Below, in pieces: positions 47,970-59,960 of a stretch of 64,000 nucleotides of DNA (positions are counted from its first letter, which is position 1; every line of letters begins with the position of its first letter). The stretch lies in assembly GCF_019578655.1 (NCBI RefSeq), contig NC_063258.1, positions 6,803,283 to 6,867,282 of the forward strand, written 5' to 3'. This DNA comes from Ricinus communis (lineage: Eukaryota > Streptophyta > Magnoliopsida > Malpighiales > Euphorbiaceae). The notes under the pieces are model-generated. The model was given only the letters and a program-made list of their open reading frames with translations. It was not told where the DNA came from and ran no database searches. A program made the translations under genes and the position numbers.

Positions 47970-49590
47970 GAAGTTGCTCCACTTGCCAATCCCTAAAGTC
48001 TATTAGGTCTTTGATTTTGTGCTTGAGACAATTGCACTGACCTGTCAAATGGCTGAAAGTCTAGTGATACTCACAGTATTGACCTTTGTAAGGCTTAGGA
48101 CCACTTCTTGGTGATAAGGGTTTGAGTTTCCTACTCCTAACTAGGTGATGGAAAACCTCAAATAATGGTGCCCTAGTTTAATAAAGGTTCTTTATGGGCT
48201 TTTTGGTTTTGGCTGAGGCTCAGTCTTGGGTAAAGGGTATGTCTTGGAAGGAATTCATGACCTCCTCTTCATTAAAGTCAAGAGTGATCATGGGTGGTGT
48301 GGTGTTGTAGTTAGGCAGGAGGTTTATTTTGGTGTTAGGCTAGTAAGGGTCGATTAGTTTTTCGATGTCAATGAGGTCTTCTATTTCATGTTTTAGGCGG
48401 ATACAGTTGTCGGTGTGGTGTCCAAGTGCTTGGTGGAATTTGCAACATGTGTTTGGCTTATATCTAGGTGTGTTGGGGTTCAGTGGGTTTTTGAAGGTAG
48501 TGGGTTGGAGCAGGCAATTTTGTACCAGCCTTTTGAAGATTTTTGAAAGAGGCTGCTTAAAATTGGATAACCTCCTTGGTTGTTAGACAACATTCACATC
48601 AAGAGTTCTGCTCCCTCCAGCTTGATAGTTCATTCTGCCACCAGTTCAAACATTCTTCCTTTTGTCATCATATAGGTCCATGAACATTTTCAGGTTCATC
48701 ATTTGAGCCTTTTAACCCAAGCTGGAAGAATCTTTCGGACCATTATATGAACTTTGTCCTTCTTACAAGGCTTATTCTTCATCAACTCAGTCTTATTCCT
48801 CCACCTTGTTAAGAAATTAGAGGACTCATTCAGTTTTTTCTTAGTTGACTTAAGATCCCTTATTGACACTTCGAGCTGAATGTTGTAATCATATTTTTAA
48901 TAAAGGAATTACATAAACATTGCCATTCAACTTTGGTGGACATTTATATGCCATGGTTTACAGCAGATCCTTCTAAGGACAATACAACTAGCTTGACAAC
49001 TTGGGTTTTACTTAGTTGAGTGGTTCCCATGATTGTAACATACTACTTCATATGAACCTTCGGATTAAGTTTGTTTATCTCGGACATTCTAAATTTAGCA
49101 GGCAACTTGTCTTCACCCGTCAGGACCAACTCATCAAAGTCATAGGTAGGATCTAAACCCTTGATTTCAAGCATCCCTTGGATCTTGTCAAGCCTTGCAC
49201 TTAAGCCACTTATAGCCTCATTAGTGGCAAGGGTAGTCTTCTTCTTATCTCAATCTAACAAAAATTGATCAAAATCCTAAAATTCTAGAGCACTGCCCTC
49301 CTAACAGGATCTTTAGCATTAGTAGCAGGAGCAACAACAGTTTCAGCAACATTAGTAGCCGAGTCGATGACAGTAGGAGGATTAGCTATCGCAAGGGCAG
49401 CTGGTGCAACCGAAGTAGTCAGTAGGGCATGGTTTGCAGCCATTCCACCCAAAAGTTGTTGGAAATCCTCCCGAATTGTACCCTTCAGATTATCGATGAC
49501 AACGTTCTTAAGGATATCGCCATCCTACTCATTAGCTCTCTCATTAGCCATTTTAGGTATAGCTTCGATCTCAATCATAGAAGACTGATG
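47970..49590 (-). pseudogene. Tat/Ogre gag with two zinc-like motifs
   Basis: On the minus strand, the capsid entry segment (GLDPTYDFDELVLTGEDKLP, about 49165) is followed by the HMK/YVTIMGTTQLSKTQVVKL block. Two later copies of a C-x2-H...GH-x-T-x2-C motif are visible: CCKFHQALGHHTDNC (about 48450) and CEYHxTFSHLTGQC (about 48075), each followed by LKHxIxDLID. The closest match in the window is the plus-strand gag at 52678. Stops are frequent. Confidence 0.7.
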
Positions 49591-49991
49591 CCTTGGTTCT
49601 TGATGTACTCTAACACAAACTGGATCTTTAATGAAATTGGTACCCTCTCTAGCCTATCACTTTCTTATCTTTTCCAACCTAAAGGAGAATCTATATGGCT
49701 TAAAACAAAGAGTTAGTGTGATGCATGAGCTGCATAGTATGAATGACCCATGTGTCATGCACAAGATTAGGGAATAGCAATCACAAAGACATTTACAAAA
49801 TACTATCCTTCCAACCTTACTACTCCTGTACACGGTTCAAGGTGTGTTTTTTCCTTAGGATTTTGGGCCTGAGCTTATTATCAATAAGAGATAATAGTCT
49901 CGACGTACATGCTAAAAGCTCTCAAAGTAGATTAAAGCAAACTTTAGGCAGCACTTTCGAGGAAAATGGGTGCTGACACGAGCAAGGTGAT

Positions 49992-51788
49992 TGTCGTGCA
50001 CCCATTTTTGAATCCCGATATCGAAAGAATTACGAAAAAACCAATGATGAAATTTACTGCCTTTCTCAAGTCTCGAAAGATTGAGGATGTGTGAATCCAA
50101 GTTAGGATTGAGAATAATTGAATCAAAATTAGTTTTCTAGCATCAATTTTTACTCAATTATTAGAAACTATTAACTTTCAGGGGTAAAACATCAGTTTTT
50201 GCAAGTTTAGGACTAAATTGCTATATTTCCCAAAAACATTTGCTAACAAAGCCAATCGCCCTTGTGTACAGCCAAATCGGCTCTACACAAAGCTGATCGG
50301 CTTAGCATTGAGCTGAATCAACTATTTTTCAAGATTCGCCGCCGTTTTTTGACATTTTTTGACTTAAAATGCTAAAATTGATGAACAAAAGTTTGTAAAA
50401 GTGATTTGTGATAATTGTTGGATATTTTAAGCGATAATTATTTGAATATAAAAGATTTTATTTTACTTTATTAGATATTAATATGATAAAAAGGAAAGAT
50501 AATTGATGATTCTTATTTTAAATAATTAACACTTATATAATACATCTAGAGTTTTATAACCTTACTGCTATAAACAATATGCCCTAGGTCTGAGGTTAGC
50601 TATATTCATTAAGCAACTAAACCTCCATTAATTTAGACGATCATATAAGCAGAGAGTTTTAGGAAACAGAGAGAGAAGTCGCTAAGAAAAAGCTTTAAAT
50701 TAGAAAAGTTTTTCTTTAGAATGAAAAATTATTTCTTTTAACCCTAGACAAAACTAGATTCTCATTTGTTCTTCAACTCAACCTCCTCATTATCTTCAGA
50801 GACTCGTAGATTATCAATCTACACTTTGGGGCGAGAGGATCAAAGAAAAGATGTAAAATCAGTCATTAACAAGCCCTAGAGTCGATCGGCTCTATGCAGT
50901 GTTGATTCGACTCTGCGCTGAGCCGATCAGTTCTGCACCAATTTTGGTCCTATTTTTGGATTTTTTATCTAATTTTTGGCAATTTTTGTAGACTGTAACT
51001 TCGTTTATGTACTTTTTTATTATTATTAGTTATAGGAGGATTGTAATAGCTAGATTTAATTTTTCTGTACTTTATTTTTGCTTTACTTTGGATGTATGCC
51101 AAATATCTGTTATTTGATTGCCTAATTAAAATGGACTTATAGACATTGGGCCTTAAATTAGACCTGGCATGAAAATTGTAGTCTATTAGGTTAAAGAGAT
51201 GGAATATTGGGCCTAAATTTAAAATCCATGTAGACTTAATGGTTTTTGCAATGCTTTAGTTGAATTAATTAGGTCGTATTAAATTTAAGATCACTGAATT
51301 GGGCCTTTTCCTAAAAAGTAGTCTATTAGGCTTAAAGGTTAGAAATCAAAGCATAACTTGTAATTGGGCTAAGACTAAGTGTACTTTGTACATAATTAAT
51401 TAGTAAGTTATAGTGATAACTTGGAATATGGGCTGGGATTTAATAAAATGGGCTAGATTTAGAGGACTTCATATGTTGTAATGCTTAATGTGTAATATAT
51501 AACTATTGCATTTATAGGGAATAGCCTGTTAAAAAATTAAATTGAAGACAAATATACACAAATAAGGAAATTGTCTTCCATATCCATTTCTAGATTTGTG
51601 ACGTAAGCTTCCTTATAGAATTGTGAAATGTCATTCATTAGTAAAAGTGTCTCAATTACCCAGGTGGTGATTCCCATCTTCGCGCTAGTCTCTATGACTA
51701 GTTCATGTGTTCCCAATTAAATTGAAAAGCCTTGCAGTGCCGTAGTCACTAAAGACACTTGGGTGCGTGCTCGAAACCTCCGCCTATA
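49992..51788 (+). repeat. Tat/Ogre 5' LTR
   Basis: It begins TGTCGTGCACCC and ends CCGCCTATA, aligning with 61328-63105 throughout. It carries GCCGATCGGC-type palindromes at two places and a TATA-like CTATAAACAA at 50568-50577. Confidence 0.85.
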
Positions 51789-51789
51789 G

Positions 51790-51807
51790 TGGCAACTCTA
51801 CTAGGGA
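51790..51807 (+). other. Primer-binding site, tRNA-Arg type
   Basis: TGGCAACTCTACTAGGGA lies one base after the 5' LTR and resembles the TGGCGACTCxACTGGGGA site of Tat/Ogre elements. Confidence 0.75.
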
Positions 51808-52677
51808 TAAAAGGAGTTGATTCTAGTGTATCTTTATTTTTAATTTTATTATTTAACGAGTGATTCTTGCATCACTACACCATTCACACATTGTGCACTT
51901 TGGTCACTATAGCCCTAATGGCATCGACTATTGGTTCTTTAGTTCCACTCAAACCATGGAATTGTGATAACCATCACTCACAAGTAATGAGTGAATTTCC
52001 TTCATTGCATGGATCCTTGAGTGGGAAGACGAGCCAAGGAAGAGCAGTTTTTACTTATGGGAGCCTTTTATCCTTATCCAAGACTCAGCTCATGGTAATG
52101 ATTGTAGTAATCTCCCATAGGAACCCTATTGCTTGCTATTTGTGATGTTTCTCTTTATAAGTACTTACGCCCAAATATTGAAAAGCCTTGGCCCAAGAAC
52201 ATATGTAATCAGGCCCTACATCCAAAATATGCAGGCTTCATACATATATTGAAAAATATTGTCTTGTTTGTTTTAAATCTGCTTTGAGAGATTATGTCAT
52301 GTGGTCGGGCCTACTATCCCTTGTTGGAAAGAAGCCCAAGCCCAAAATCCTAGGAAAGAAAGACTCACCATGAACCGTGTATAGGAGAAATAAGGTCGGA
52401 AGGATGCTTTGTATAATGATTTTTCGTCTGCTAAAGCTTTCTCTTTTTCAATTTGCATAATACGTGCATCATGCATCCCATGTACTGCATGCATCATACT
52501 AAAACCTTGTTTTTTAGCCACATAGATTTATCATCTTTGGTTTGGAAGAGATAAGAGGGTGGCAAGCTAGAATGGATATCAAATCGACCCTTCTTACCAG
52601 CAATCAAGACGAGCCCAAGAAGTAGTACTTCAGAAGTTGAAACAAAGATAGTCCACAAGCAAGACATTGATGCTATC
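51808..52677 (+). other. Tat/Ogre leader
   Basis: No gene. The stretch 52290-52560 is the inverted counterpart of 49960-49700 of the minus-strand element (GGCCTACTATCC, CCATGAACCGTGTATAGG, TTAGCCACATAGATTTATC), which fixes both as leaders of one family. Confidence 0.6.
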
Positions 52678-53545
52678 ATGGCTGACCTAAGGATTATGAG
52701 CCAAGAGGAACTCTAGCAAGCTTTGGCTGAGATTTTTAGGAAATAAACTATCCAAAAGACTAATGCTACCCCTACAAATACTATAATAGCTACTCATATG
52801 TGGAAGAGTTTGCTAAGAAAGAGTTTGCTCTTACTGGAAAAAGCTGTTATGGAATTTGAGATTTTGTATAGTCTAACTAAAAGGCTTGACAAGATGCAAG
52901 ATATGCTGAAAGATCAAGGTTTAGATTCAATCTTTGATTTTGATGAACTGATATTGATTGGAGAGAACAAGTTACCTCTCCAATTTCACATGCCTGAAAT
53001 GCAAAAGTTCAATGGAATTCGAGGTCCAAAGTGCACTTGAAGTAATATGCTACTATCATGAGTACTACTCATTTGGCTAAGACCCAAATTATCAAGCTAT
53101 TTGCACTCTCATTAAAAAGGCTAACTGTGAATTGGTACCATAGGTTGGAAAGGCCCATCAAGTCTGATTGGAAAAAGCTTTGCGATGCTTTCGTGCAGCA
53201 ATATGATTATAAGGTTCACCTATAAGTCTCTATAAGAGATTTAGAATTGACGAAGCAAAAGCCTAATGAATTCCTTTCTGGCTTCTTGACTAGATAGATG
53301 AACAAAATAGTTTTAATGAAGAACAAGCCTTCATAAAAGGATCAAGTTCAGATGATAGTCTGAAATGTTCTCCCATCTTAGGTGGAAAAGCTGCAAATGA
53401 TGAATCCCAAGACCTTCGTAGGCTTGTACGATGATGGCTTACAAGTAGAAGAAATTGAAAATGCTAAAGCTGGTTGGAGCATGGAAAACTTTGAAGCTAT
53501 AGAGATTGAAAAGCTACCATCTAAAGATGATGAAGCTTCATAAGA
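52678..53545 (+). pseudogene. Tat/Ogre gag, plus strand, broken
   Basis: The likely start is MADLRIMSQEEL at 52678. It is followed by DKMQDMLKDQGLDSIFDFDE, LILIGENKLPLQFHMPEMQK, then in a shifted frame QYATIMSTTHLAKTQIIKLF, DWKKLCDAFVQQYDY and SIRDLELTKQKPNEFLSGFL, the capsid (retrotrans_gag) fold. Stops at 52714 and others; the end is interrupted by the MULE. Confidence 0.7.
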
Positions 53546-53554
53546 TTCAACTAT

Positions 53555-53697
53555 GGGAAAAGGCTCAAAAATGCCCCTAACGTATAACCCCTGGTGCAGA
53601 TTGGCCCTTTAGGTTTTTTTTTTTGGCTAGTTGCACACAATATCTCGTGAAATGGAGTTTTTAAGCCCCTCTTTAGAACTGAGATGAAGATCGTTAA
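53555..53697. repeat. MULE left terminal inverted repeat
   Basis: It matches the reverse complement of 58662-58803 over its length with scattered differences. It contains CCCTGGTGCAGATTGGCC and a T run. A shared GGTAGGACC just inside both arms extends the similarity. Confidence 0.9.
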
Positions 53698-54701
53698 AAC
53701 TCCCGTTAAATGGAAGTGAGGTGGCAAATGGTAGGACCTATAATCCAACAGAAATCCATCACCATCTCCCCTTCTCTTTCATCACTTTCCTTTTCATGAA
53801 AATTAAGGAACCCTAAATTAACCAATTGATTCCAATTAATGTCGACATCGCCATCATCAACAACCACAGGAAGTAATGATAGTAAGGTTCTATGAATGTC
53901 GAAAGTTACAATCATCGAAGGTTCTGTGAAGGTTGAAATTCTGGACATCAAAGATTGTGTGAATGTCGAGAAGTGGTGTAAAAGTCGAAAGTGTGGAGAT
54001 AGAAAAAAAGATGAAATGGAAGAAATGAAAGAGATTGAAGATTTGCAGAGTTGATTTACAAACTGAAATGGAAAATATGTGAACTGAGCTGAGGAATTTG
54101 AAATCTAGCAAAGAAATAGAAATTAAAGATTTGCAGAGTTGTCTTGTTAATTGCATTATTAGCTTGGATTGTTTATAGGGATTTGATGGTACAATATTCC
54201 TTTTTTTTTTGCGTAATTTTGTTAATGGTTTGATAAAATGAAATTATGACACTTGATTGGTAAAAGTGCTGCAAATATCTTCCATTTCTTCCATTTTATC
54301 TTTTTCTCTATCTTCACACTGGCTATACACTGAAATGAATTGTTGTAAATGGAAAATATTTGCTAAACGACATTGATAATCATAACCAATGACCAAAAAG
54401 CAATGACATTGTCATACTGCAGTCAATATTGAGCTAAAGTATCAACACCACTTGCTCATAAGCAAATAACAGCAAAGTAGCAATAATATACAAAAGTTAC
54501 TGGCATCCCCTGTTACTGCAGCTAAATGTTGCTCTAAGGCATAAAACACCAAAGTAGCAACAAAATTTAAAAAATGCAAGTTCTAAGGCACAAAACACCA
54601 AAGTAGCAACAGAATAATCAAAAGAGATTGCTTGCTCTAAGATACAAAACACCAAAGTATCAAAAAATACAGAAAATGTGCTCCAGTCAACTATTGGTAA
54701 A
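53698..54701. other. MULE non-coding 3' region with direct repeats
   Basis: No convincing gene. Three degenerate copies of CTCTAAGGCACAAAACACC plus AAAGTAGCAAC lie at about 54532, 54583 and 54637, a subterminal direct-repeat cluster. Confidence 0.5.
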
Positions 54702-55384
54702 CTATTGGTCTATTGTAGTAGCATCACTAACTATCTTGACTTTCTTCTTCTGTCTGCCTATTAGTTACTCTTTTTGAGCTTGCAACTGTGAAGAGGTAAT
54801 TGCAACTCCTCTCCATTGCAGTCCTGGAGGTTCAAATGGCAGGTTAGTAGCAAATGTAACTTCTGAGCCATCTCTAGTGAATTTAATTGTCCTTGTAATG
54901 GATGATGCATCCCTTTTCTATTTGCTTCTTCTGAAGTCTCTTTCACATGGTATTGGGAACCTAGTTTGAGGATCAGTTTCCATTTCCTCTGCTTGTAGCC
55001 CTTCACTAATTACTCTTTCAGTAGTTTGTCCAGGCTGTGAGTGTTAAAATGTCAGATTAAACATGCCACAAACTAATATTTATAAGAAAAAAATAAGCAT
55101 GAAAAGTTCACTGACATTATAAGTTGTTATTCCTGTATCCAAATCCACATGACATCCAAAACCAGTTGTCCTTCTTGAATTTGTTACACACTGTCCTCCT
55201 AAGCTTCTTGCAGTTTCAGTTGGTGATATGCTTCTTTGGAGCAGATTCTTCTTGTGATTCTTGGCGATTCTTTGTTGTGCTTCATTTGAAGCAATTCTGT
55301 CAAGCAATTCTTCTTGTGCTTGAAGTAGTTCTTTGTTGTTCTTCTTTGAAGCGTTCTGCTTCTTCTTTGAAGCGATTCTTTGGT

Positions 55385-55470
55385 GTGCTTGCTGGACCAC
55401 TTGCTAGTGTGCTAGCTGGACCACTTGATGGTGTGCTCGCTGGACCACTTGATGATGTGCTTGTTGGAGC
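55385..55470. repeat. 24-bp minisatellite in the MULE transposase 3' exon
   Basis: About three and a half copies of a GCTGGACCACTTGATGGTGT-type unit of 24 bp, in phase with codons. On the minus strand it codes an S-G-P-A-S-T repeat in one frame. Confidence 0.8.
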
Positions 55471-56566
55471 ACTTGTTATTGTTCCCTATGAAGTTGAAGG
55501 CAAACAATTGCAATCATTAGAATTTCAAAAATTAAATAATATAAATACTCAATGTGATGCAGAACTATGTATTTTACCTTCTTGTTCTTATTTGGACACT
55601 TAGTTCTATTATGTCCTTCTTCTGTACACAACCCACAACTCTGCTTCTTGCCCTTCTTAGTAAGCTTTCCACTTTTACTACTTGTATTAGGCTCATTTGA
55701 TCCTCGAATTCTCTTCTTTCTAGGCCTGCCAGGCATCTTAGTCAATAGAGGAGGTTCTATTCCCTGGTATTCCTCACATCTCATAAACCTTTTACCAAGG
55801 ACTGGCAATAATGGCAACTCATATGAGGCTAGATAAGTTGACTTATGATAAAAATGACTGATATATGAAAAAGGATCAAGCTTGGAATGATATAGAGCAC
55901 AAATGGCATGTTGGCATGGGATTCCTGTAAGATCCCATGACCTACAGGTGCACAACTTTCTATCTAAAAAGACTGTATGCTTATTGTTACCTTCCCCAAT
56001 CTCATAACCATCCTGACCATTGAACACTACTCTGTAACCTAAAGCATTTTCTTTATTATCTTGGAACAAAGCCATACAAGCTGGACTCCACTCATTAATC
56101 CACCTGTCAACCATTTTTCTTTTTTCTTTAATTCGATTCATTGCTTGTAGCCTTTTTTCCTCTAACATACTAACTATAGGCTTATGTCTTGCCTCTAGTA
56201 TCTAGGAGTTAAAACATTCAGAGATGTTATTATCCACCATGTATGACTTGGATCTGCTAGAGAAATAGGCCCTGCACCAACAATGGGGTAGATATTTCAG
56301 AAGGATTTCTGCTGCCTTCTTTGACACTTTACCAAGAAGCTCTAAATTATCTTTTAACTCCTCCTCAAATGTGCTCCAAGCACAAATCCAAAACTTTTTC
56401 TTCAATTCTCCCCCTCTCCATTGCTTAGACCAGTTGGAGTAAATGTGCATCGCACACCATCTGTGCTCAGCAAGAGGTAACACATTCTCCACAGCATCAA
56501 TGAGACCCTAAAGCATAAAAGAGTAACCAATACTGTAAAAGGCTGTATAGTTAAAAAAGGAAAAAG

Positions 56567-56686
56567 GGGAAAAGGCTCAAAGTTGCCCCTAACATATAAC
56601 CTCTGGTGCAGATTGGCCATCCAAGTTCATTTTTAGCCAGTTGCATACAGAGGTTATACATTAAGGGCAACTTTCAGCCTTTTCCC
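56567..56686. mobile_element. 120-bp MULE-derived mini-element in the transposase intron
   Basis: It starts GGGAAAAGGCTCAAAGTTGC and ends with the inverted GCAACTTTCAGCCTTTTCCC. It is nearly all inverted repeat and matches the outer MULE ends (TATAACCTCTGGTGCAGATT). It sits between the donor (about 56724) and acceptor (about 56508) of an intron. A clean 9-bp duplication is not visible because the flanks are A-rich. Confidence 0.8.
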
Positions 56687-58182
56687 AAATAAAAATACAT
56701 GCAAAGAAAATAAAAAATGCTGACCTTTTGCATGTCAGAGATTACAGTATATGCTGCTCCATCTCCAAGTTCAAGTTCTTGCTTTAGCCAATGCAAAAAC
56801 CATATTCTTATTCTCTTTGTCTATCACTGCCCATGCGATAGGCACCATCTGATCATCACCATCTTTGCCTACTGCAGTAAGAATCTGGCCCTTAGTAACC
56901 CCTTTTAAGAAACATCCATCCAGACCTATGATAGGTCTGCATCCAGCCTTCCAGTTCCTCTTAAGAGCATCAAAACACAAGAACATCCTCTTAAACACCC
57001 TTCTTCCTTCTTTTAATGCTTCCTTACATAATTCAATCTCTGCTTTTGTACCGGGATTGCTTCTTTTAAGTACAGCTGCATATGCTTCCAAATAACCAAA
57101 CTCCACTTTGAAACTCCTATCCATTTCTTGGATTATCATCCTCTTAGCCCTTTTACACTTAGCCAGACTAACATTAATTTTTAACAAGCTCTCTGCATCA
57201 TCTTTCATTTGTTTTATCTTAATTGAAGGGTTTTTGTAAATCCTATCCTTGAAATAATTGGCTAAAAACCTAGCAGTAGCACTAGGGAGTAAGAAATCCC
57301 TAAAGCACCTATGCTCAGGTATTAGTGTCTTTACTGCTAATCCAAGGTTTTTGCCATCTTTTGAAATGAAAAGCACAAAAGGGCAACTTTCCTCATTTAT
57401 ACATTTAACCCTAAGTCTAAATGGTTCATTTGGATTGATTTTTAGCTTAACACTTAGAGCTACTCCATAGTTTGCTATTGCTTGTCTAGCCTCATTAGCA
57501 TTAGCAAAGGTCATTCCAAGCATGAAATGGCTTTGCCTATCACCTTCATCATATCTGACCCTCTCTCTAGGTGCAGACTGTTTAGGAGACTGTTCAGGAT
57601 CAGTTTCCTCATCACTAGATTCTTGACTTCCATCATTTTCATTTATGTTTGCACTATCATCTTCACCATCCTCTTCCTCATTGCTAATATAGCCTGTAGG
57701 TCCAGAAGTATTAACGGGTTCTTCAGTAACAATAGACTCAGGTTGACTAGCATCAGCTATATTATTTGGATTGAAATAGCTACTCTGTGTAGGCATTTCA
57801 TTGTTAATGTCTGCAGCAGATGCATCCATATCAACATTCCATTCAATTCCCAGAATATTTGGTTAAAAATACTGGGAGTTATCAGCATAGAAATCTATTT
57901 CTCCTACCCAATTATATTTGCTAATGTAATTCAAAACTCTCCTAATTCCCTCATCATCTTCAACTAAATACAATCCATCTTCTATGTCTTTTCTAGGTTC
58001 AAGTACAAAAATGCGTTCTACATTTGCATAAAATTCCTATATCTATCCTTAATATGTTTATAACAGAGGAAGTCAGAATCAAAATCATAAAGTATATCAA
58101 TATCACCATCTAGATAATCAATTCTTGGATGTAATTGCCATCTACCAGCATAGTTAAATCTCAGATTCACAACACCAGACAT

Positions 58183-58661
58183 TCTGCATAAAATAAAATA
58201 AAAACTTTAAAATCATTTTCCAGAATTGGCTCAAGTAATAAACAATGGTAAAGCAAATGTGAGGACCACTATTTCGAAAGGGACAACTCAACATATAATA
58301 TTAAAAAGCAATTACATTTCAAAACAGAATAAAACATAATAAAACAATGAGACCCACATGTTTCGCTTTAACATACCTGTTAACTCCAACTTGCAAACAC
58401 AGTCGTAACTCACTTCGTTGCTATATGGTCGAGTGGTAATTTTTGTATTTCTTAGGATTAGAAAAAATGACCTTCAATCGATCGATTTGGTTGTTGGGAT
58501 TCTTTACAGCAAGTTACAATCTTCCGTTCTTTATAGCAATAACTTCCATCCACCATTAGTTCTTTTTTTTAGAAGGAAAAGATGGCTACCAAACGTGTCC
58601 CGCTTCTTTATGAAGTTGTTTCCTTACATATGGGTCCTACCAACGGATATATAATTTGAAC
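58183..58661. other. MULE transposase 5' flank
   Basis: Non-coding DNA between the transposase start and the right terminal repeat, probably its promoter. I see no certain TATA box. Confidence 0.4.
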
Positions 58662-58803
58662 TTAACGATCTTCAGCTCCATTCTAAAGAGGGGTTTAAAA
58701 ACTCTGTTTCACAAGATATTGTATGCAACTGGCCAAAAAAAAAACTTGAAGGACCAATTTGCACCAGGGGTTATATGTTACGGGCATTTTTTAGCCTTTT
58801 CCC
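58662..58803. repeat. MULE right terminal inverted repeat
   Basis: Inverted partner of 53555-53697. It contains the T/A run, GCACCAGGGGTTATATGTTA and the end AGCCTTTTCCC. Confidence 0.9.
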
Positions 58804-58812
58804 TTCAACTAT

Positions 58813-59960
58813 TAATTTATTTTAAGACAAAAACATGATTATGCTTTTAGGATCAATGAAATAACTATGATTTTTGCTTGTTTATTGTTCATCTTAATGG
58901 TATTCTACATGATAATGATTATTACATGAGCATGTTTAATATTAATTCTATTTGAATTGGTTTATTTAATTTAGGCACAAATGATAATCGTAGATACATT
59001 TCTATGTTACATAGTATAACTTTTGAATAGAGAAAAAGTGGAAGAATGAAAAAAAGGAAAGAAAAAGAAAAGATAGTATTTGATACGCATAATTGAATTC
59101 AAGATAATAGAATTATTCAACATACTAGGGTAATTAAGAAGGCCAAATTCATCCCTTATCACATAAAAACCTTGAACGGACCGTCAAATATTAGAAGAGA
59201 TTAAATATTAGTGCTCTAACCCTGAAAAGTGCAAGACCTATTACATTTGACTCCAAAAAGAAATTTAGATCGAGCTGGAATAATTCCATATCAGAGACAA
59301 GAAAAATTTATTATGCTCGAAGATGCTGAAAGGAGTTCAAATCTCGGGGATAATAAGTTCATAAGTCAATCTATACTATTTTAGATACTATCTTTTAAAA
59401 AAAATAAAAAAGAAGTAAAACATAGGAAAAAAATCCTACTAAGTAGAGGATCTATATAAGTTAGTTAAACAAAATTTAAGAAAATAAAAGGTGAGGAAAA
59501 AATATTCGACTAGAAAATTCGAATTGACTAGTTAATAACAAGAGTAGTATTATGTGAAATAGAAAATGTACTTATTTGTGCCCTTATTAAATGAACAAAA
59601 TTTGATAAGAATCTTTATCAAACTTGCACATTAGTTTTTATTGCTTGTGCACTACTAGAAGGAGAAAACATAATAAGAAGCGAAATCTATAAGATCTGAA
59701 TAAAAGCAAGATCATTTTCTTTAACTCTCTTACAAGAAAAATCTAAAAATTTGTAGTGCTCAAGTCTTCATAAATCGTGACATAATGCTCAATAAATCAG
59801 TAGAGCTAAAGTCTTTCAACTTCAACTTAAGAAATCTTGTCTCAAGGGAAGTCCTAAAAATCAATGGAATCATCAGCAAGCTTGATAAAAAAGACTACAA
59901 GTACTCGACTAAGCAAATCTGCAAAAAAGAAAAATATGAGAAAAAAAAAAGAAAATAAAT
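58813..59960 (+). other. Tat/Ogre internal DNA, non-coding
   Basis: It resumes after the MULE. AT-rich, with no frame or domain I can support; pol would be expected here or further on but is not found. Confidence 0.5.

Larger units (their letters stand above)
46036..49991 (-). mobile_element. Tat/Ogre-type gypsy element, minus strand, 3'-truncated and split
   Basis: On the minus strand, in order from the right: leader (49991-49700), gag with two zinc-like motifs, protease, and the beginning of RT, where it is cut by Athila 2 LTR sequence. The leader continues beyond the plus-strand Tat element at 63106. All frames are interrupted. Confidence 0.7.
54702..58182 (-). pseudogene. MULE transposase, multi-exon, frameshifted
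   Basis: On the minus strand a 5' exon begins at 58182 (MSGVVNLRFNYAGRW, a PB1-like start), with a frame change near 58030 and a stop near 57861. The large block 57829-56771 holds the MuDR N-terminal domain (FRLRVKCINEESCPFVLFIS) and the DDE core start (GLDGCFLKGVTKGQILTAVG, MVPIAWAVID). A one-base loss near 56800 shifts frame at WFLHW. The block 56492-56202 gives the middle core (EHRWCAMHIYSNW) and ends at a Trp-to-stop TAG (56204-56202). Block 56168-55590 has the SWIM zinc finger (CTCRSWDLTGIPCQHAICAL) and a CCHC knuckle (CGLCTEEGHNRTKC). The last exons lie at about 55490-55083 and 55035-54702, with a further stop near 54919. At least four lesions prevent activity. Confidence 0.85.
53555..58803 (-). 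mobile_element. MULE DNA transposon, 5.2 kb, perfect 9-bp duplication
   Basis: It begins GGGAAAAGGCTCAAAAATGC and ends with the inverted copy, flanked by TTCAACTAT at 53546-53554 and 58804-58812. Terminal inverted repeats are about 143 bp (53555-53697 and 58662-58803). The transposase gene is on the minus strand and has a frameshift and several stops. The perfect duplication suggests later insertion than the surrounding Tat element. Confidence 0.9.

Noticed and set aside
55124..55836. Plus-strand open frames over the minisatellite and zinc-knuckle exon
   Set aside because: They are shadows of the MULE transposase C-terminal exons.
56558..56695. 9-bp target duplication for the intronic mini-element
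   Set aside because: Flanks AAAGGAAAA and AAATAAAAA are only broadly similar and A-rich, so I do not claim a duplication.
57482..57967. 161-codon plus-strand open frame
   Set aside because: It is antisense to the MULE transposase N-terminus, which has clear domain matches on the minus strand.
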